Shown: positions 23,936-31,330, numbered from the stretch's first letter. The stretch is 55,647 bases of DNA from Verrucomicrobia bacterium UBA1629 (GCA_002321305.1 DCMF01000136.1:1-55647); one strand, 5' to 3'. Notes: a model not told the origin generated them from the letters alone. Made by a program: numbers and translations.

Positions 23936-25177
23936 ATGAAAATCTGGACGGACAAGGACTATCCGATCATCATCTCCTGCGCGAAGGAACTTTCGTGCTG
24001 GACGGAGATCGAGGTTCGCGACATGGGCTACAAGCCCATCGAAGTGACGGAGAACACCGTCGTCGTGCGCGGCGCGATGCGCGACGTCATGCGCCTCAAC
24101 CTGCAGCTGCGGACGGCCCACCGCGTTCTCGTGCCGCTGCTGCGCACGACCTGCCGCAGCATCCGCGACCTCTATCAGGCGGCGTATTCGATCGACTGGG
24201 AGAACCTGCTCGACGCGGACGGCTATTTTTCCGTGTCGTCCATCGTCCACAACTACACGATTCGTGACACGCGCATTCCGTCCCTCTACACGAAGGACGC
24301 GATTGCCGACCGCATGCGCGACAAGTGCCAGCGGCGTCCCGATTCCGGCGGCGAGAACATCGGCGCGGCGGTCTTCGTCTACTGGGAAGACGATCAGGTG
24401 ATCATCTACCTCGACACGTCCGGCGAACCGCTCTCGAAGCGCGGCTACCGCAAGATTCCCGGTTCGGCCCCCCTGCAGGAAACGCTTGCGGCGGCGTGCA
24501 TCATGGCGCTCGGCTGGAAGACGAACACGCCGTTCCTCTCGCCGATGTGCGGCAGCGGAACGCCCGCCATCGAGGCCGCGATGATGGCAATGAACAAGGC
24601 GCCCGGCTCGCTGAAGGGCCACTTCGCGTTCCAGTCCATCAAGGGCTACGACCGCATCATTCCAGGCGAATCGGCCCCGAACATTGCGCCGCGCCAACGT
24701 GCCGGCGCCACGCCGGAGCAGCTGTGGAAGGAGATGATCCTGGAGGCGAAGGCGAAGGAGACGACGGAGAACATGCCGCCGATCATCGCGACGGACATTT
24801 CGCCGGAGGCCATCGAGAACGCGCACTCGAACGCGATTGCGGCCGGTGTCGCGCCCTACATCACGTTCAAGGCCTGCGATTTCGCCGACACGCCGATTCC
24901 GGAGCAGAAGGGCTGCATCTTCTTCAACCCCGAATACGGCATCCGCCTCGGCGACCCGAAGGAGCTTGCGCCCGTCTACGAGCGCATCGGCACGTTCCTG
25001 CACGAGAAATGCCGCGGCTACATGGGCGGACTCATCACGGGCAACCCGGAGCTTTCCCATCTTGTGAACCTTTACTACCGTACGCGGATTCCGTTTTTCA
25101 ACGGGCCGATTGACTGCCGCCTCTTTCTCTACGAGGGGTGCGAACTGAAAGGAGAACACGTCAATGGACATCAGTGA
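23936..25177 (+). CDS. RlmL/YpsC-like THUMP-containing rRNA guanine-N2 methyltransferase
   Basis: A 413-residue class I methyltransferase. It has an N-terminal THUMP-like RNA-binding half (ISCAKELSCWTEIEVRDMGY, 'YQAAYSIDWENLLDADGYFSV') and a C-terminal Rossmann fold. 'RGYRKIPGSAPLQETLAAA' and 'LSPMCGSGTPAIEAAMMA' match the RlmL/TrmN family SAM pocket, and 'IIATDISPEAIENAHSNA' holds the ribose-binding Asp. The catalytic loop reads 'FFNPEYGIRLGD', whereas the family normally has N-P-P-Y. The Glu replacing the second Pro is unusual. It ends in overlap with the following coiled-coil gene (14 bp). The likely role is m2G in 23S rRNA. Confidence 0.85.
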   Translation: MKIWTDKDYPIIISCAKELSCWTEIEVRDMGYKPIEVTENTVVVRGAMRDVMRLNLQLRTAHRVLVPLLRTTCRSIRDLYQAAYSIDWENLLDADGYFSVSSIVHNYTIRDTRIPSLYTKDAIADRMRDKCQRRPDSGGENIGAAVFVYWEDDQVIIYLDTSGEPLSKRGYRKIPGSAPLQETLAAACIMALGWKTNTPFLSPMCGSGTPAIEAAMMAMNKAPGSLKGHFAFQSIKGYDRIIPGESAPNIAPRQRAGATPEQLWKEMILEAKAKETTENMPPIIATDISPEAIENAHSNAIAAGVAPYITFKACDFADTPIPEQKGCIFFNPEYGIRLGDPKELAPVYERIGTFLHEKCRGYMGGLITGNPELSHLVNLYYRTRIPFFNGPIDCRLFLYEGCELKGEHVNGHQ

Positions 25178-25814
25178 GTTTCTGAATCGCGCGCCCGTCG
25201 AGGAGCCGGAAGAGGAGCTGGTCGAGGAAGAGCCGGAGGAAATCGACGTCCAGAAGGCCGTCGTCGAGTCGCTGGCGGCCGACAAGGCCGAGCAGGACGA
25301 GATGATTTCGTTCCTGAAGCAGAGCAAGGCCGAGCAGGAGATCAAGATCGGCTCCCTGCGCGCGAACAATGCCGCGCTGCAGTCCGAAGTGAATACGCTC
25401 CGCCGCAAAGTGCAGCAGCTTCAGCTTGAACTTGACCGGGTTGGCGACGTCCTCGCGAAGAACGCGGAAGGCACGCTGTCGAACAAGGTGGCGCTTCTGG
25501 ATCGCAACGTCGAGCTGGATGACCGCTTCGAGGGCGAGACGCGCGATCACGTCATCGAGGTGCTGCGCGAGGCGCGGGACGCCGCCGAGAAGGGCGGGCG
25601 CGTCCGCCGGGCGCAGATTCTGGAGAGCGTCCTGGTCGCCAACGAGCCGTACGGCGAACTGGCGAAACGGCGCGCCGAGCTGGAGAAGCTGTTTGCTGAC
25701 AACGCGAACCTCATCAACGGCGTTGTAATCAAAGAGCTTGAAAAACGCGGCATTTCGCACAAAAAGGGCGAAGAATACCTTCTGCCGTCCGAAATCGTCG
25801 CCCGCACCTATTGA
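25164..25814 (+). CDS. acidic coiled-coil protein, function unknown
   Basis: A 216-residue soluble protein that I do not recognise. The first 28 residues are extremely acidic (EEPEEELVEEEPEEID). Residues about 40-100 form a heptad coiled coil (LKQSKAEQEIKIGSLRANNA, then 'VNTLRRKVQQLQLELDRVG'). The C-terminal half is helical with a basic end (ELEKRGISHKKGEEYLLPSE). AGGAG lies just before the ATG, and the gene overlaps the methyltransferase by 14 bp. Its position next to the origin-like gap at 25815-25936 could mean a role in chromosome organisation. That is only a positional hint. Confidence 0.75.
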   Translation: MDISEFLNRAPVEEPEEELVEEEPEEIDVQKAVVESLAADKAEQDEMISFLKQSKAEQEIKIGSLRANNAALQSEVNTLRRKVQQLQLELDRVGDVLAKNAEGTLSNKVALLDRNVELDDRFEGETRDHVIEVLREARDAAEKGGRVRRAQILESVLVANEPYGELAKRRAELEKLFADNANLINGVVIKELEKRGISHKKGEEYLLPSEIVARTY

Positions 25815-25936
25815 TAAATTATCAACAAATCAACATTCATAAGTTTATAATTCTGTCGATAAGTTGATATTCCTGTTGATAGTGTTGATAACAGACCCCT
25901 TGTCAGTTGATAAAATAAAGTCCATAATATCCACCC
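25815..25936. other. cluster of GTTGATAA/TTATCAAC nonamers, candidate DnaA-box array
   Basis: In 122 AT-rich bases there are TTATCAACA (25819-25827), TGTCGATAA (25854-25862), AGTTGATAT (25862-25870), TGTTGATAG (25874-25882), TGTTGATAA (25883-25891) and AGTTGATAA (25905-25913). TATTGATAA overlaps the preceding stop codon. All but one are in the same orientation. This is the densest such cluster in the window. It is a DnaA-box array or a regulatory array for the HTH gene downstream. A CATAAT -10 box (25923-25928) ends the region. Confidence 0.6.
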
Positions 25937-26425
25937 GTGACGGAACTCAGTCCAGAGATTTGCCTGAAGATCAAGGAGGCACGACGCGCCGCGAAGCTTT
26001 CGCAGAGCGTCGTGGCGCTTGAAGTCGGCTGCAAGCAGTCGGCGCTGTCGATGTTCGAGCAGGGTGACGGGACGAAGCTGAACGACGAGGTCATCAGGAA
26101 GCTCGCGCAGAAGTTCGGCGTTGACCTGACGGCGAAAAGCGAGCCGTCGGCGCGTCCGCTCGCGTCGTCTTTCGCCTTTTCGCCGCAGATGGAACACGCG
26201 CCGCGCGGGTTCTGCCCGAATCCGCACTGCCCGTCGAACCGTCCGTATGAGGTCGAGGGGCGGTCGTACCTTCTGCCTGACCGCACGAAGGCCGATCCCG
26301 TGGGCGGCAAGTTCTGCGCGTTCTGCGGCGAGGTTCTGGAGAAGCGGTGTCCGAACTGCGGCGCGCCCGTCCACGACGGCGCGATCTGCTCGCTGTGCGG
26401 AGACCCCTACGTGGCGATAATTTGA
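25937..26425 (+). CDS. XRE-type HTH protein with zinc-ribbon C-terminus
   Basis: A 162-residue protein with a GTG start placed 9 nt after a CATAAT box, so the leader is very short. Residues about 5-65 form a Cro/C1-type helix-turn-helix (LKIKEARRAAKLSQSVVALE then 'QSALSMFEQGDGTKLNDEVIRKLAQKFGVD'). The C-terminal half has three metal-binding cysteine groups: CPNPHC, 'CAFCGEVLEKRCPNCG' and 'CSLCGDP', like double zinc ribbons. It probably regulates transcription and may bind the dense GTTGATAA array immediately upstream. That link is inferred from position only. Confidence 0.8.
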   Translation: MTELSPEICLKIKEARRAAKLSQSVVALEVGCKQSALSMFEQGDGTKLNDEVIRKLAQKFGVDLTAKSEPSARPLASSFAFSPQMEHAPRGFCPNPHCPSNRPYEVEGRSYLLPDRTKADPVGGKFCAFCGEVLEKRCPNCGAPVHDGAICSLCGDPYVAII

Positions 26426-26431
26426 TATAAT
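26426..26431 (+). promoter_or_regulatory. -10 box of the DUF3127/prmC transcript
   Basis: TATAAT overlapping the last base pairs around the preceding stop codon, 27 nt before the ATG. A GGAGAAAC ribosome site follows. This unit thus has a normal leader. Confidence 0.5.
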
Positions 26432-26458
26432 AGGCATTCCTTAACGGAGAAACAACAA

Positions 26459-26845
26459 ATGGCACAGTTCTTTGATTATACAGGTGTCGTGGAAGAGGTT
26501 CACGAAACGCAGAGCTTTGGCACGAACGGGTTCACCAAGCGCGAAATCATCGTCGGAAATGACGTCGATTCGCCCTCGAAGTATCCGAATCCTGTCAAGT
26601 TTACGTTCAAGAAAGACAATTGCTCGCTTTTGGACGGCATCAAGAAGAGCCAGCGCGTCAAGATCCATTTTGTCATTGACGGCCGCCGTTGGGAAGGTCC
26701 GCGCGGTGTCCAGTTCTTCGTCGATTTGACGGGGCTCAAGATTGAGGTTCTGAATGCGGACGGTTCCTCGACCGAACCCGTGCCTACTCCCGCCGAACCC
26801 GATTTTCCCGCTGACGCCGGTGACGTGGACGACATGCCTTTCTAA
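26459..26845 (+). CDS. DUF3127-like OB-fold protein with SSB-type C-terminal tail
   Basis: A 128-residue protein. Residues 1-100 match the pattern of DUF3127 proteins ('GFTKREIIVGNDVDSPSKYPNPVKFTFKKDNC', then 'RVKIHFVIDGRRWEGPRGVQFFVDLTGLKIEVL'), a beta-barrel family that resembles single-stranded-DNA-binding folds. The C-terminus is a Pro/Glu-rich linker ending in DVDDMPF. This closely resembles the DDDIPF-type tip with which SSB recruits repair and replication proteins. I infer ssDNA binding or interaction with SSB partners. It overlaps prmC by 26 bp, so the pair is translationally coupled. Confidence 0.78.
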   Translation: MAQFFDYTGVVEEVHETQSFGTNGFTKREIIVGNDVDSPSKYPNPVKFTFKKDNCSLLDGIKKSQRVKIHFVIDGRRWEGPRGVQFFVDLTGLKIEVLNADGSSTEPVPTPAEPDFPADAGDVDDMPF

Positions 26846-27695
26846 GGCTTCGGCCTTTCTCGAAGCGAAGGGCGTTCCTGACGCGCAATTGGCGGCTGAA
26901 CTCCTGATGGCGCGCCTCTTGAACAAGGGGCGCGGCTTTCTCTCGTCCGAGTTTGCGAAGGAAGTTTCGGAGCGGCATCTTGAAGCGATGCGGCGTGGCA
27001 TGGCGCGCCTCGTCAAGGGTGAGCCGATCCAGTATGTTCTCGGCGAGTGGGACTTTCGCACGTTGACGCTGTCATGTGATCGCCGTGCGCTCATTCCGCG
27101 TCCAGAGACAGAGGAACTCGTCACGCGTGTGCTACGCCATCTCAACGCCCATTCCTCATCCCCTATTTCTCATTCCTCGTCCCCCTTCATCATCGATGTT
27201 GGAACTGGAACGGGCGCGATTGTCCTGTCGCTTGCGAAGGAGTTTTCCGGGGAGGCCGTCTTTCTTGGCACGGACGTCAGCGAACAGGCGATTGCCCTTG
27301 CTCGCGCGAATGCCGAGCGATGCGGGCTTTCGGAAAAGGTGAAGTTCGCGGTGGCGGATGGGCTGGACGACTTCGACGAGCCGCAGAGCGTGGACGTGAT
27401 CGTCTCCAATCCGCCTTACATCGAAAGCGCGGTCTGCGAGACGCTCGATCCGCGCGTCCGCGACTTTGAGCCGCGCCTCGCGCTGGACGGCGGGAAAAGC
27501 GGGCTTGACTTCTATGAACGGTACTTGGGCGATGCGGTCAACCTGCTCAGGCCGAATGGGGCCGTGTTCTTTGAAATCGGCGAAAGCCAGGGCGACGCCT
27601 TGCGCCAGATGATGGCGGACTACGGCTTTGAGCGGATTGCCGTCGAGAAGGACTTGGCGGGGCATGATCGCTATGCCTCCGCGATACTGCCATGA
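26820..27695 (+). CDS. prmC: release-factor glutamine methyltransferase PrmC with in-frame repeat
   Basis: A 291-residue enzyme that methylates the GGQ glutamine of release factors. I place the start at the GTG at 26820, because the family N-terminus (ASAFLEAKGVPDAQLAAELLMARLL) follows directly. The region upstream is out-of-frame DUF3127 coding sequence. 'GEPIQYVLGEWDFRTLTLSCDRRALIPRPETEELV' precedes SAM motif I 'IIDVGTGTGAIVLSLA'. The catalytic motif is 'VSNPPYIE'. Between them, directly before motif I, lies the foreign-looking NAHSSSPISHSSSPF, encoded by TCATTCC-like repeats at 27149-27186. Confidence 0.93.
   Translation: MTWTTCLSKASAFLEAKGVPDAQLAAELLMARLLNKGRGFLSSEFAKEVSERHLEAMRRGMARLVKGEPIQYVLGEWDFRTLTLSCDRRALIPRPETEELVTRVLRHLNAHSSSPISHSSSPFIIDVGTGTGAIVLSLAKEFSGEAVFLGTDVSEQAIALARANAERCGLSEKVKFAVADGLDDFDEPQSVDVIVSNPPYIESAVCETLDPRVRDFEPRLALDGGKSGLDFYERYLGDAVNLLRPNGAVFFEIGESQGDALRQMMADYGFERIAVEKDLAGHDRYASAILP
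27149..27186 (+). repeat. CATTCCTC-type low-complexity repeat inside prmC
   Basis: Two CATTCCTC(A/G)TCCCC units separated by a related CTATTTCT stretch. They are translated as SSSPISHSSSPF immediately before the SAM-binding glycine loop. Confidence 0.75.
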
Positions 27696-28210
27696 ATGCC
27701 CAGGATCTCATTTTCGGTTCGCGTGTTGCGCATGTGCGCGAGCTTCGGACGGAACTTGCGAAGGCGAAGGCCGAAAACGCGGCCCTGCATGACGAGAACG
27801 CCGCGCTCAAGGCGCATTTTGACTTTGCCTTGCTGGCAGCGGCCGATCTTCGGCAATTGCCGTCAGACGGACGACTGGAAATCTGGGACGGCTGGAATCT
27901 CATTTTGGGGTCGCCGCGTGTCGCGGCGGATCGTGAGGAGCTCATCGCGCAGGCGACGGCGCGTCTCGCCGAAAAGGGCGCCGAAAACCTGCACATCTGG
28001 ATTGTCTTTGACGGACCTGACGAAAAAGTTTCGCAAACGGGACGTCTCCGTGTCTCCTACACGGGCGGCACAGGCGCGCACAGGGCCGATCGCCTCATCG
28101 TCTCTTTCGTTCGCATGGCGGCCTACCTCGGACTGTCAGGCAAGCTCGCTGTCCGCACAAACGACAAGGATTTTGCGCGAACCGTCAAGCGCCTTGTGGG
28201 TGAGAAGTGA
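27692..28210 (+). CDS. NYN-domain protein with N-terminal coiled coil
   Basis: A 172-residue protein overlapping the end of prmC by 4 bp (ATGA). Residues about 15-45 form a coiled coil (LRTELAKAKAENAALHDENA). From residue 63 on, a NYN/PIN-like nuclease fold is visible: 'LEIWDGWNLILGS' with the first acidic residue, then 'LHIWIVFDGPDEK', 'GAHRADRLIVSFV' and 'LAVRTNDKDFARTVKRLVG'. The spaced Asp residues could bind Mg for RNA cleavage. The family (YacP/limkain type) acts in RNA processing. The specific target is unknown. Confidence 0.8.
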   Translation: MNAQDLIFGSRVAHVRELRTELAKAKAENAALHDENAALKAHFDFALLAAADLRQLPSDGRLEIWDGWNLILGSPRVAADREELIAQATARLAEKGAENLHIWIVFDGPDEKVSQTGRLRVSYTGGTGAHRADRLIVSFVRMAAYLGLSGKLAVRTNDKDFARTVKRLVGEK

Positions 28211-28231
28211 CTTTTCAGAAAACTAAAGACC

Positions 28232-29146
28232 ATGGGACCTTTGCTCCTTTTGTTGACGACGTTCATCTGGGGAACGGCCTTTCTCGCGCAGAAGATCGGC
28301 GCGGATACGCTCGGACCCTTTGCGATGACCGTCATCCGCAATCTCCTCGGCGGTGCGTTTTTGCTGGGGTGCATCGCCATCCGCGTGGCGCGCACACGTC
28401 GCGACGAAGGGTGCGAGCCGACGGGGAAACCTTCCGTGCGACATTCCGTTTTTGCGGGCGTCTGCTGTGGTGTGCCGCTTTTCTGCGCGATGCTGACGCA
28501 GCAGGTCGGCGTCGAGCGGACGACACCGGGCATCTGCGCGTTCCTGACGACGAACTACGTGCTGATGGTTCCGATTGGCGCGGCGATCCTGACGCGCACG
28601 CTGCCGCGTCCGTTCGTCTGGGGCGGTGTCGCGTTGACGCTCGTAGGCACGTACTTCATCTCCATTGACGGCGAAACGCTGTCGATCGGGCGGGGCGAGG
28701 CGTGGACGCTTGCCTGCGCCGCGCTCTTTGCCGTCCAGATGCTGTGCGTCGATCATTTCGCGAAGACGTCCGACCTGCTGGTGATGAGCGCCACGCAGCT
28801 CTTCACCTGTTCGGCGGTCGGTGCGCCTTTCCTTTTCCTTGATTCGGAATGGCCGCGTCTGCTGTCGTTCCTTTCGGCGCTTGTGCCGCATCCGACGACC
28901 ATTCTGCCCGTCTTCTACTGCGGCGTCTTTTCGAGCGGCATCGCCTACACGCTGCAGAACTTCGGACAGGCCCGGACGTCACCGGCGCTTGCGGCGATCC
29001 TGCTGTCGATGGAATCCGTCTTCGGCTCGCTCTCGGGCTACATTGTCCTGGGCGACGCGCTGTCGCCGCGCCAGCTGCTGGGCTGCTCGCTCGTCTTTGC
29101 GGCGGCGGTTCTCACTTCGCTTCTGTCGGCCGTTCGCCGCGCCTAG
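28232..29146 (+). CDS. EamA/DMT-superfamily exporter
   Basis: A 304-residue membrane protein with about ten hydrophobic helices in two similar halves. EamA features are 'LLLLLTTFIWGTAFLAQKIG' at the start, 'TVIRNLLGGAFLLGCIAI' and 'TSPALAAILLSMESVFGSLSGYIVLGDALSPRQLLGCSLVFAAAV' near the end. Such proteins export amino acids or other metabolites. Its last 35 bp overlap the end of the convergent metallophosphoesterase gene. Confidence 0.9.
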   Translation: MGPLLLLLTTFIWGTAFLAQKIGADTLGPFAMTVIRNLLGGAFLLGCIAIRVARTRRDEGCEPTGKPSVRHSVFAGVCCGVPLFCAMLTQQVGVERTTPGICAFLTTNYVLMVPIGAAILTRTLPRPFVWGGVALTLVGTYFISIDGETLSIGRGEAWTLACAALFAVQMLCVDHFAKTSDLLVMSATQLFTCSAVGAPFLFLDSEWPRLLSFLSALVPHPTTILPVFYCGVFSSGIAYTLQNFGQARTSPALAAILLSMESVFGSLSGYIVLGDALSPRQLLGCSLVFAAAVLTSLLSAVRRA

Positions 29147-30263
29147 GATCGGCGGACGGCGCGAACGAGGCGATGCGCGGAGTGGCGTCGGGTGCTGTCT
29201 TGCGGACGGTGAAGACAGCCGCGAACGCGCCGTCTGGAATCTTGTGCGCCTGGCGGTACGATTCCTTGATCGTCCGGCGAAAGTCAGGCCCGACGGGCTG
29301 TCCGTTGGAATCGCGGAACGCGATCGTCAGCTCGACCGGACCGGAATTCAGCTTCAGGTTTGCGCGAACCTTGCGGTCGCCGGGCTGAAGCGCAAGTTCC
29401 CGCTGGGCCAGCAGGAGGGCCGGGTCCTCGGCTTTCTCCACTTCGACGACCCTGGTTTCGGTCACAGTCCTTGTGACGGTGCGCGTCGAGGGCTTCGCCA
29501 CGAAAACGAGAAGCGCGGCGAACGCGGCCGCGCCGCTGGCCGTGGCGGCGAGGAGGGCGCGGCGCCGGCGGACGGGGAACCTGCCGCGCGGCATGACGGA
29601 CGCGACGGAAAACGGCAGGAAGCGAAACTCGACCGTGTGCGCGCCGGAATCGTAAATGACGTAGGAGGACTGGCAGACGCCGTTCGCTTCGCGCGGATAG
29701 CCGACGGAGCCTGGATTGACGATGTAGCGCTTGTTCGATTCCAGCGTGAAGTCCTGCGGCCCGGCAAGATGCACGGTACCGCTGTCGCCGACGACGGCAA
29801 GCGCCGGCACGTGCGTGTGGCCGACGAACATCAGCTGCGCGTCCGTCGCGGCAAAGTTGGCTGCCGCGCCCTCGGCATCGTCAACGTAGTAGAATTTCTG
29901 CGGATCGACGAAATCACCGTGTACGGCAAGCGCGCCTTCGAGTTCTCCGACGTAGGGGAGAGCCTTCAGCCAGGCAAGGTCGTCCGACGACAGCGCGGCG
30001 CGGTGACGCGCTACGGCATCGGCGGCGAGTCCGTTGAACGCCGCCGCGCTGCCGCGCCCGGAAACGGCATCGTCATGGTTCCCCGCGAGCACGAGCGTGG
30101 CGGCCTGGCGCACATGCGCGACCGTCTCGACCGGCAAGGGCCCGTAACCGACGACATCGCCAAGGCAGACGACGTGCGTCGCGCCGTTTCGCCGTGCGTC
30201 GGAAAGGACGCGCCGCAGGGCCTCGACGTTTGCGTGTATGTCGGAAACGATCGCGTATCTCAT
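29112..30263 (-). CDS. metallophosphoesterase fused to a membrane helix and C-terminal domain
   Basis: A 383-residue protein. Residues 1-215 form a calcineurin-like phosphoesterase of the YfcE/MJ0936 type: 'IVSDIHANVEAL', 'CLGDVVGYGP', 'AGNHDD', 'AVHGDF', 'VGHTHVP', 'VNPGSVGYPRE', i.e. the complete metal-ligand set. After about residue 235 come a basic stretch, one membrane helix (RALLAATASGAAAFAALLVF), a Thr/Val/Glu-rich stalk and a beta-type domain to the end. Such an anchored fusion is not the usual single-domain form. A TATAAT box (minus strand, 30270-30275) lies 6 nt from the ATG, so the mRNA should be leaderless. Confidence 0.85.
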   Translation of the reverse strand: MRYAIVSDIHANVEALRRVLSDARRNGATHVVCLGDVVGYGPLPVETVAHVRQAATLVLAGNHDDAVSGRGSAAAFNGLAADAVARHRAALSSDDLAWLKALPYVGELEGALAVHGDFVDPQKFYYVDDAEGAAANFAATDAQLMFVGHTHVPALAVVGDSGTVHLAGPQDFTLESNKRYIVNPGSVGYPREANGVCQSSYVIYDSGAHTVEFRFLPFSVASVMPRGRFPVRRRRALLAATASGAAAFAALLVFVAKPSTRTVTRTVTETRVVEVEKAEDPALLLAQRELALQPGDRKVRANLKLNSGPVELTIAFRDSNGQPVGPDFRRTIKESYRQAHKIPDGAFAAVFTVRKTAPDATPRIASFAPSADPRRGERPTEAK

Positions 30264-30269
30264 GGGGGG

Positions 30270-30317
30270 ATTATATCAAAAAACGCAAACGGCGAGGAAG
30301 TCGATGACTTCCTCGCC
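30270..30317 (-). terminator. Hsp20-operon terminator overlapping the promoter of the phosphoesterase gene
   Basis: GGCGAGGAAGTC and GACTTCCTCGCC form a perfect 12-bp stem with a 3-nt loop (30291-30317). On the minus strand it is followed by GTTTGCGTTTTTT. The same run continues into TATAAT (30270-30275), the -10 box of the next gene. Confidence 0.75.
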
Positions 30318-30343
30318 GCATGGCGCGAACCGCGCATCCGGCC

Positions 30344-30679
30344 TTACTGTATCTGGATCTGCGTCGGCCTGGATTCGGCGCGCTTCTTGATGACGACCGT
30401 GAGAAGTCCGTTCTCAAGCTTGGCCGTCAGGGTCTTCGGATCCGCCATTTCGGGCAGTTCCGCGCTGATCGCGTAGTTCGTCCGGTCGAACTCGTGTGCG
30501 ACTTCGCGGAAGCCGGCCGGGTTCTGGTACTTCGCGTGCGTCTTCAGCGTGAGGGTCTTGCCGTCCATGTGCAGTTCAGCGTCTTCCTTGCCGACGCCGG
30601 GAACCTCGACCTTCAGTTCGTATTCCTCCGGCTTCTCGACGAATGTCGCCGTCGGAACCACAAATTTCTCTTCGTTCAT
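30344..30679 (-). CDS. small heat-shock protein (Hsp20), second gene
   Basis: A 111-residue alpha-crystallin-domain chaperone. It shows 'EEYELKVEVPGVGKEDAELHMDGKTLTLKTHAKY', then 'YAISAELPEMADPKTLTAKLENGLLTVVIKK', where the GLL(T/V)V strand is the hallmark A.G(V/L)L motif. It lacks an extended N-terminal arm. A strong AAGGAGG site precedes the ATG. It lies 41 bp after the other Hsp20 gene and is probably co-transcribed with it. Confidence 0.92.
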   Translation of the reverse strand: MNEEKFVVPTATFVEKPEEYELKVEVPGVGKEDAELHMDGKTLTLKTHAKYQNPAGFREVAHEFDRTNYAISAELPEMADPKTLTAKLENGLLTVVIKKRAESRPTQIQIQ

Positions 30680-30720
30680 GTTCTTTCCTCCTTTGTTAGA
30701 TTCGGTTGTTGAATCGCGGT

Positions 30721-31101
30721 TTACTGGATCGCGATCTTGTGGACGCCCGACGCTTCGGTCTTCGGCAACTCGATGCGCAGGACGCCGTTCGTGAACTTGG
30801 CGTTCGCCTTTTCGACGCTGACGCGAAACGGCAGTTCCAAGCGGCGGCTCCAGGCGTGGGCCTTGCCCTCTTCCGGCTTGTCGGCGATGGTCACGGCCTG
30901 CGGTTCAAGCGTCAGGTCGACGTCCTTCGCAGACTTGCCCGGCAGTTCGACGTCGATCAGCGCGGCGTCCTCGTCCAAGAACACGTTCACGGGCGGAAAC
31001 CGACCAGCGGCGCGCGCCCGCATGTTCCTGAACGTCCGGCTTCCCGTGTCGAGAAGGTCGTCCAGAAAGCCCCACGGATCCATATTCATCAATGTGTTCA
31101 T
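30721..31101 (-). CDS. small heat-shock protein (Hsp20), first gene
   Basis: A 126-residue chaperone. It starts at the ATG at 31101 (MNTLMNMDPWGFLDDLLDTG), supported by AAAGGAAAC, although the frame is open further upstream. The alpha-crystallin domain runs from 'VFLDEDAALIDVELPGKSAKDVDLTLEPQAVTI' to 'FTNGVLRIELPKTEA'. The N-terminal aromatic arm normally drives oligomer formation and client binding. Two unlike Hsp20 paralogues in tandem can form hetero-oligomers. Confidence 0.92.
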   Translation of the reverse strand: MNTLMNMDPWGFLDDLLDTGSRTFRNMRARAAGRFPPVNVFLDEDAALIDVELPGKSAKDVDLTLEPQAVTIADKPEEGKAHAWSRRLELPFRVSVEKANAKFTNGVLRIELPKTEASGVHKIAIQ

Positions 31102-31256
31102 GTTTTTGTTTCCTTTCTTCTTTTGCCAACGCCTGTAATTTGCAAATCTCATGCCAAGAACGAATGTGCGCGCGAAGGTTGTTGGGTTGGGCCTTTCTGT
31201 CCCAAAGCGTGACAAAAAGGGCGCCGCCGTGGCGCACCTGACGTCGGGCTTGTCGC

Positions 31257-31271
31257 ATTAACATGCCGTTA
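31257..31271. promoter_or_regulatory. TTAAC-N5-GTTAA dyad in the divergent promoter region
   Basis: An inverted repeat TTAACATGCCGTTAA between the Hsp20 operon (minus) and the lipoprotein gene (plus). It lies just upstream of the TATAAT at 31284-31289. It is a plausible operator for either direction and is not a CIRCE sequence. Confidence 0.45.
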
Positions 31272-31283
31272 ACACTCATTTCC

Positions 31284-31289
31284 TATAAT
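31284..31289 (+). promoter_or_regulatory. -10 box of the lipoprotein gene
   Basis: TATAAT 41 nt before the ATG at 31331, with a GAAAGGAAAC ribosome site between. This is a conventional leader. Confidence 0.5.
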
Positions 31290-31330
31290 GTCACCGTTCA
31301 ATCGGGAAACCGAAGAAAGGAAACGACAAC

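Noticed and set aside
31257..31271. CIRCE element controlling the Hsp20 genes
   Set aside because: CIRCE requires TTAGCACTC-N9-GAGTGCTAA. The dyad present is TTAAC-N5-GTTAA.
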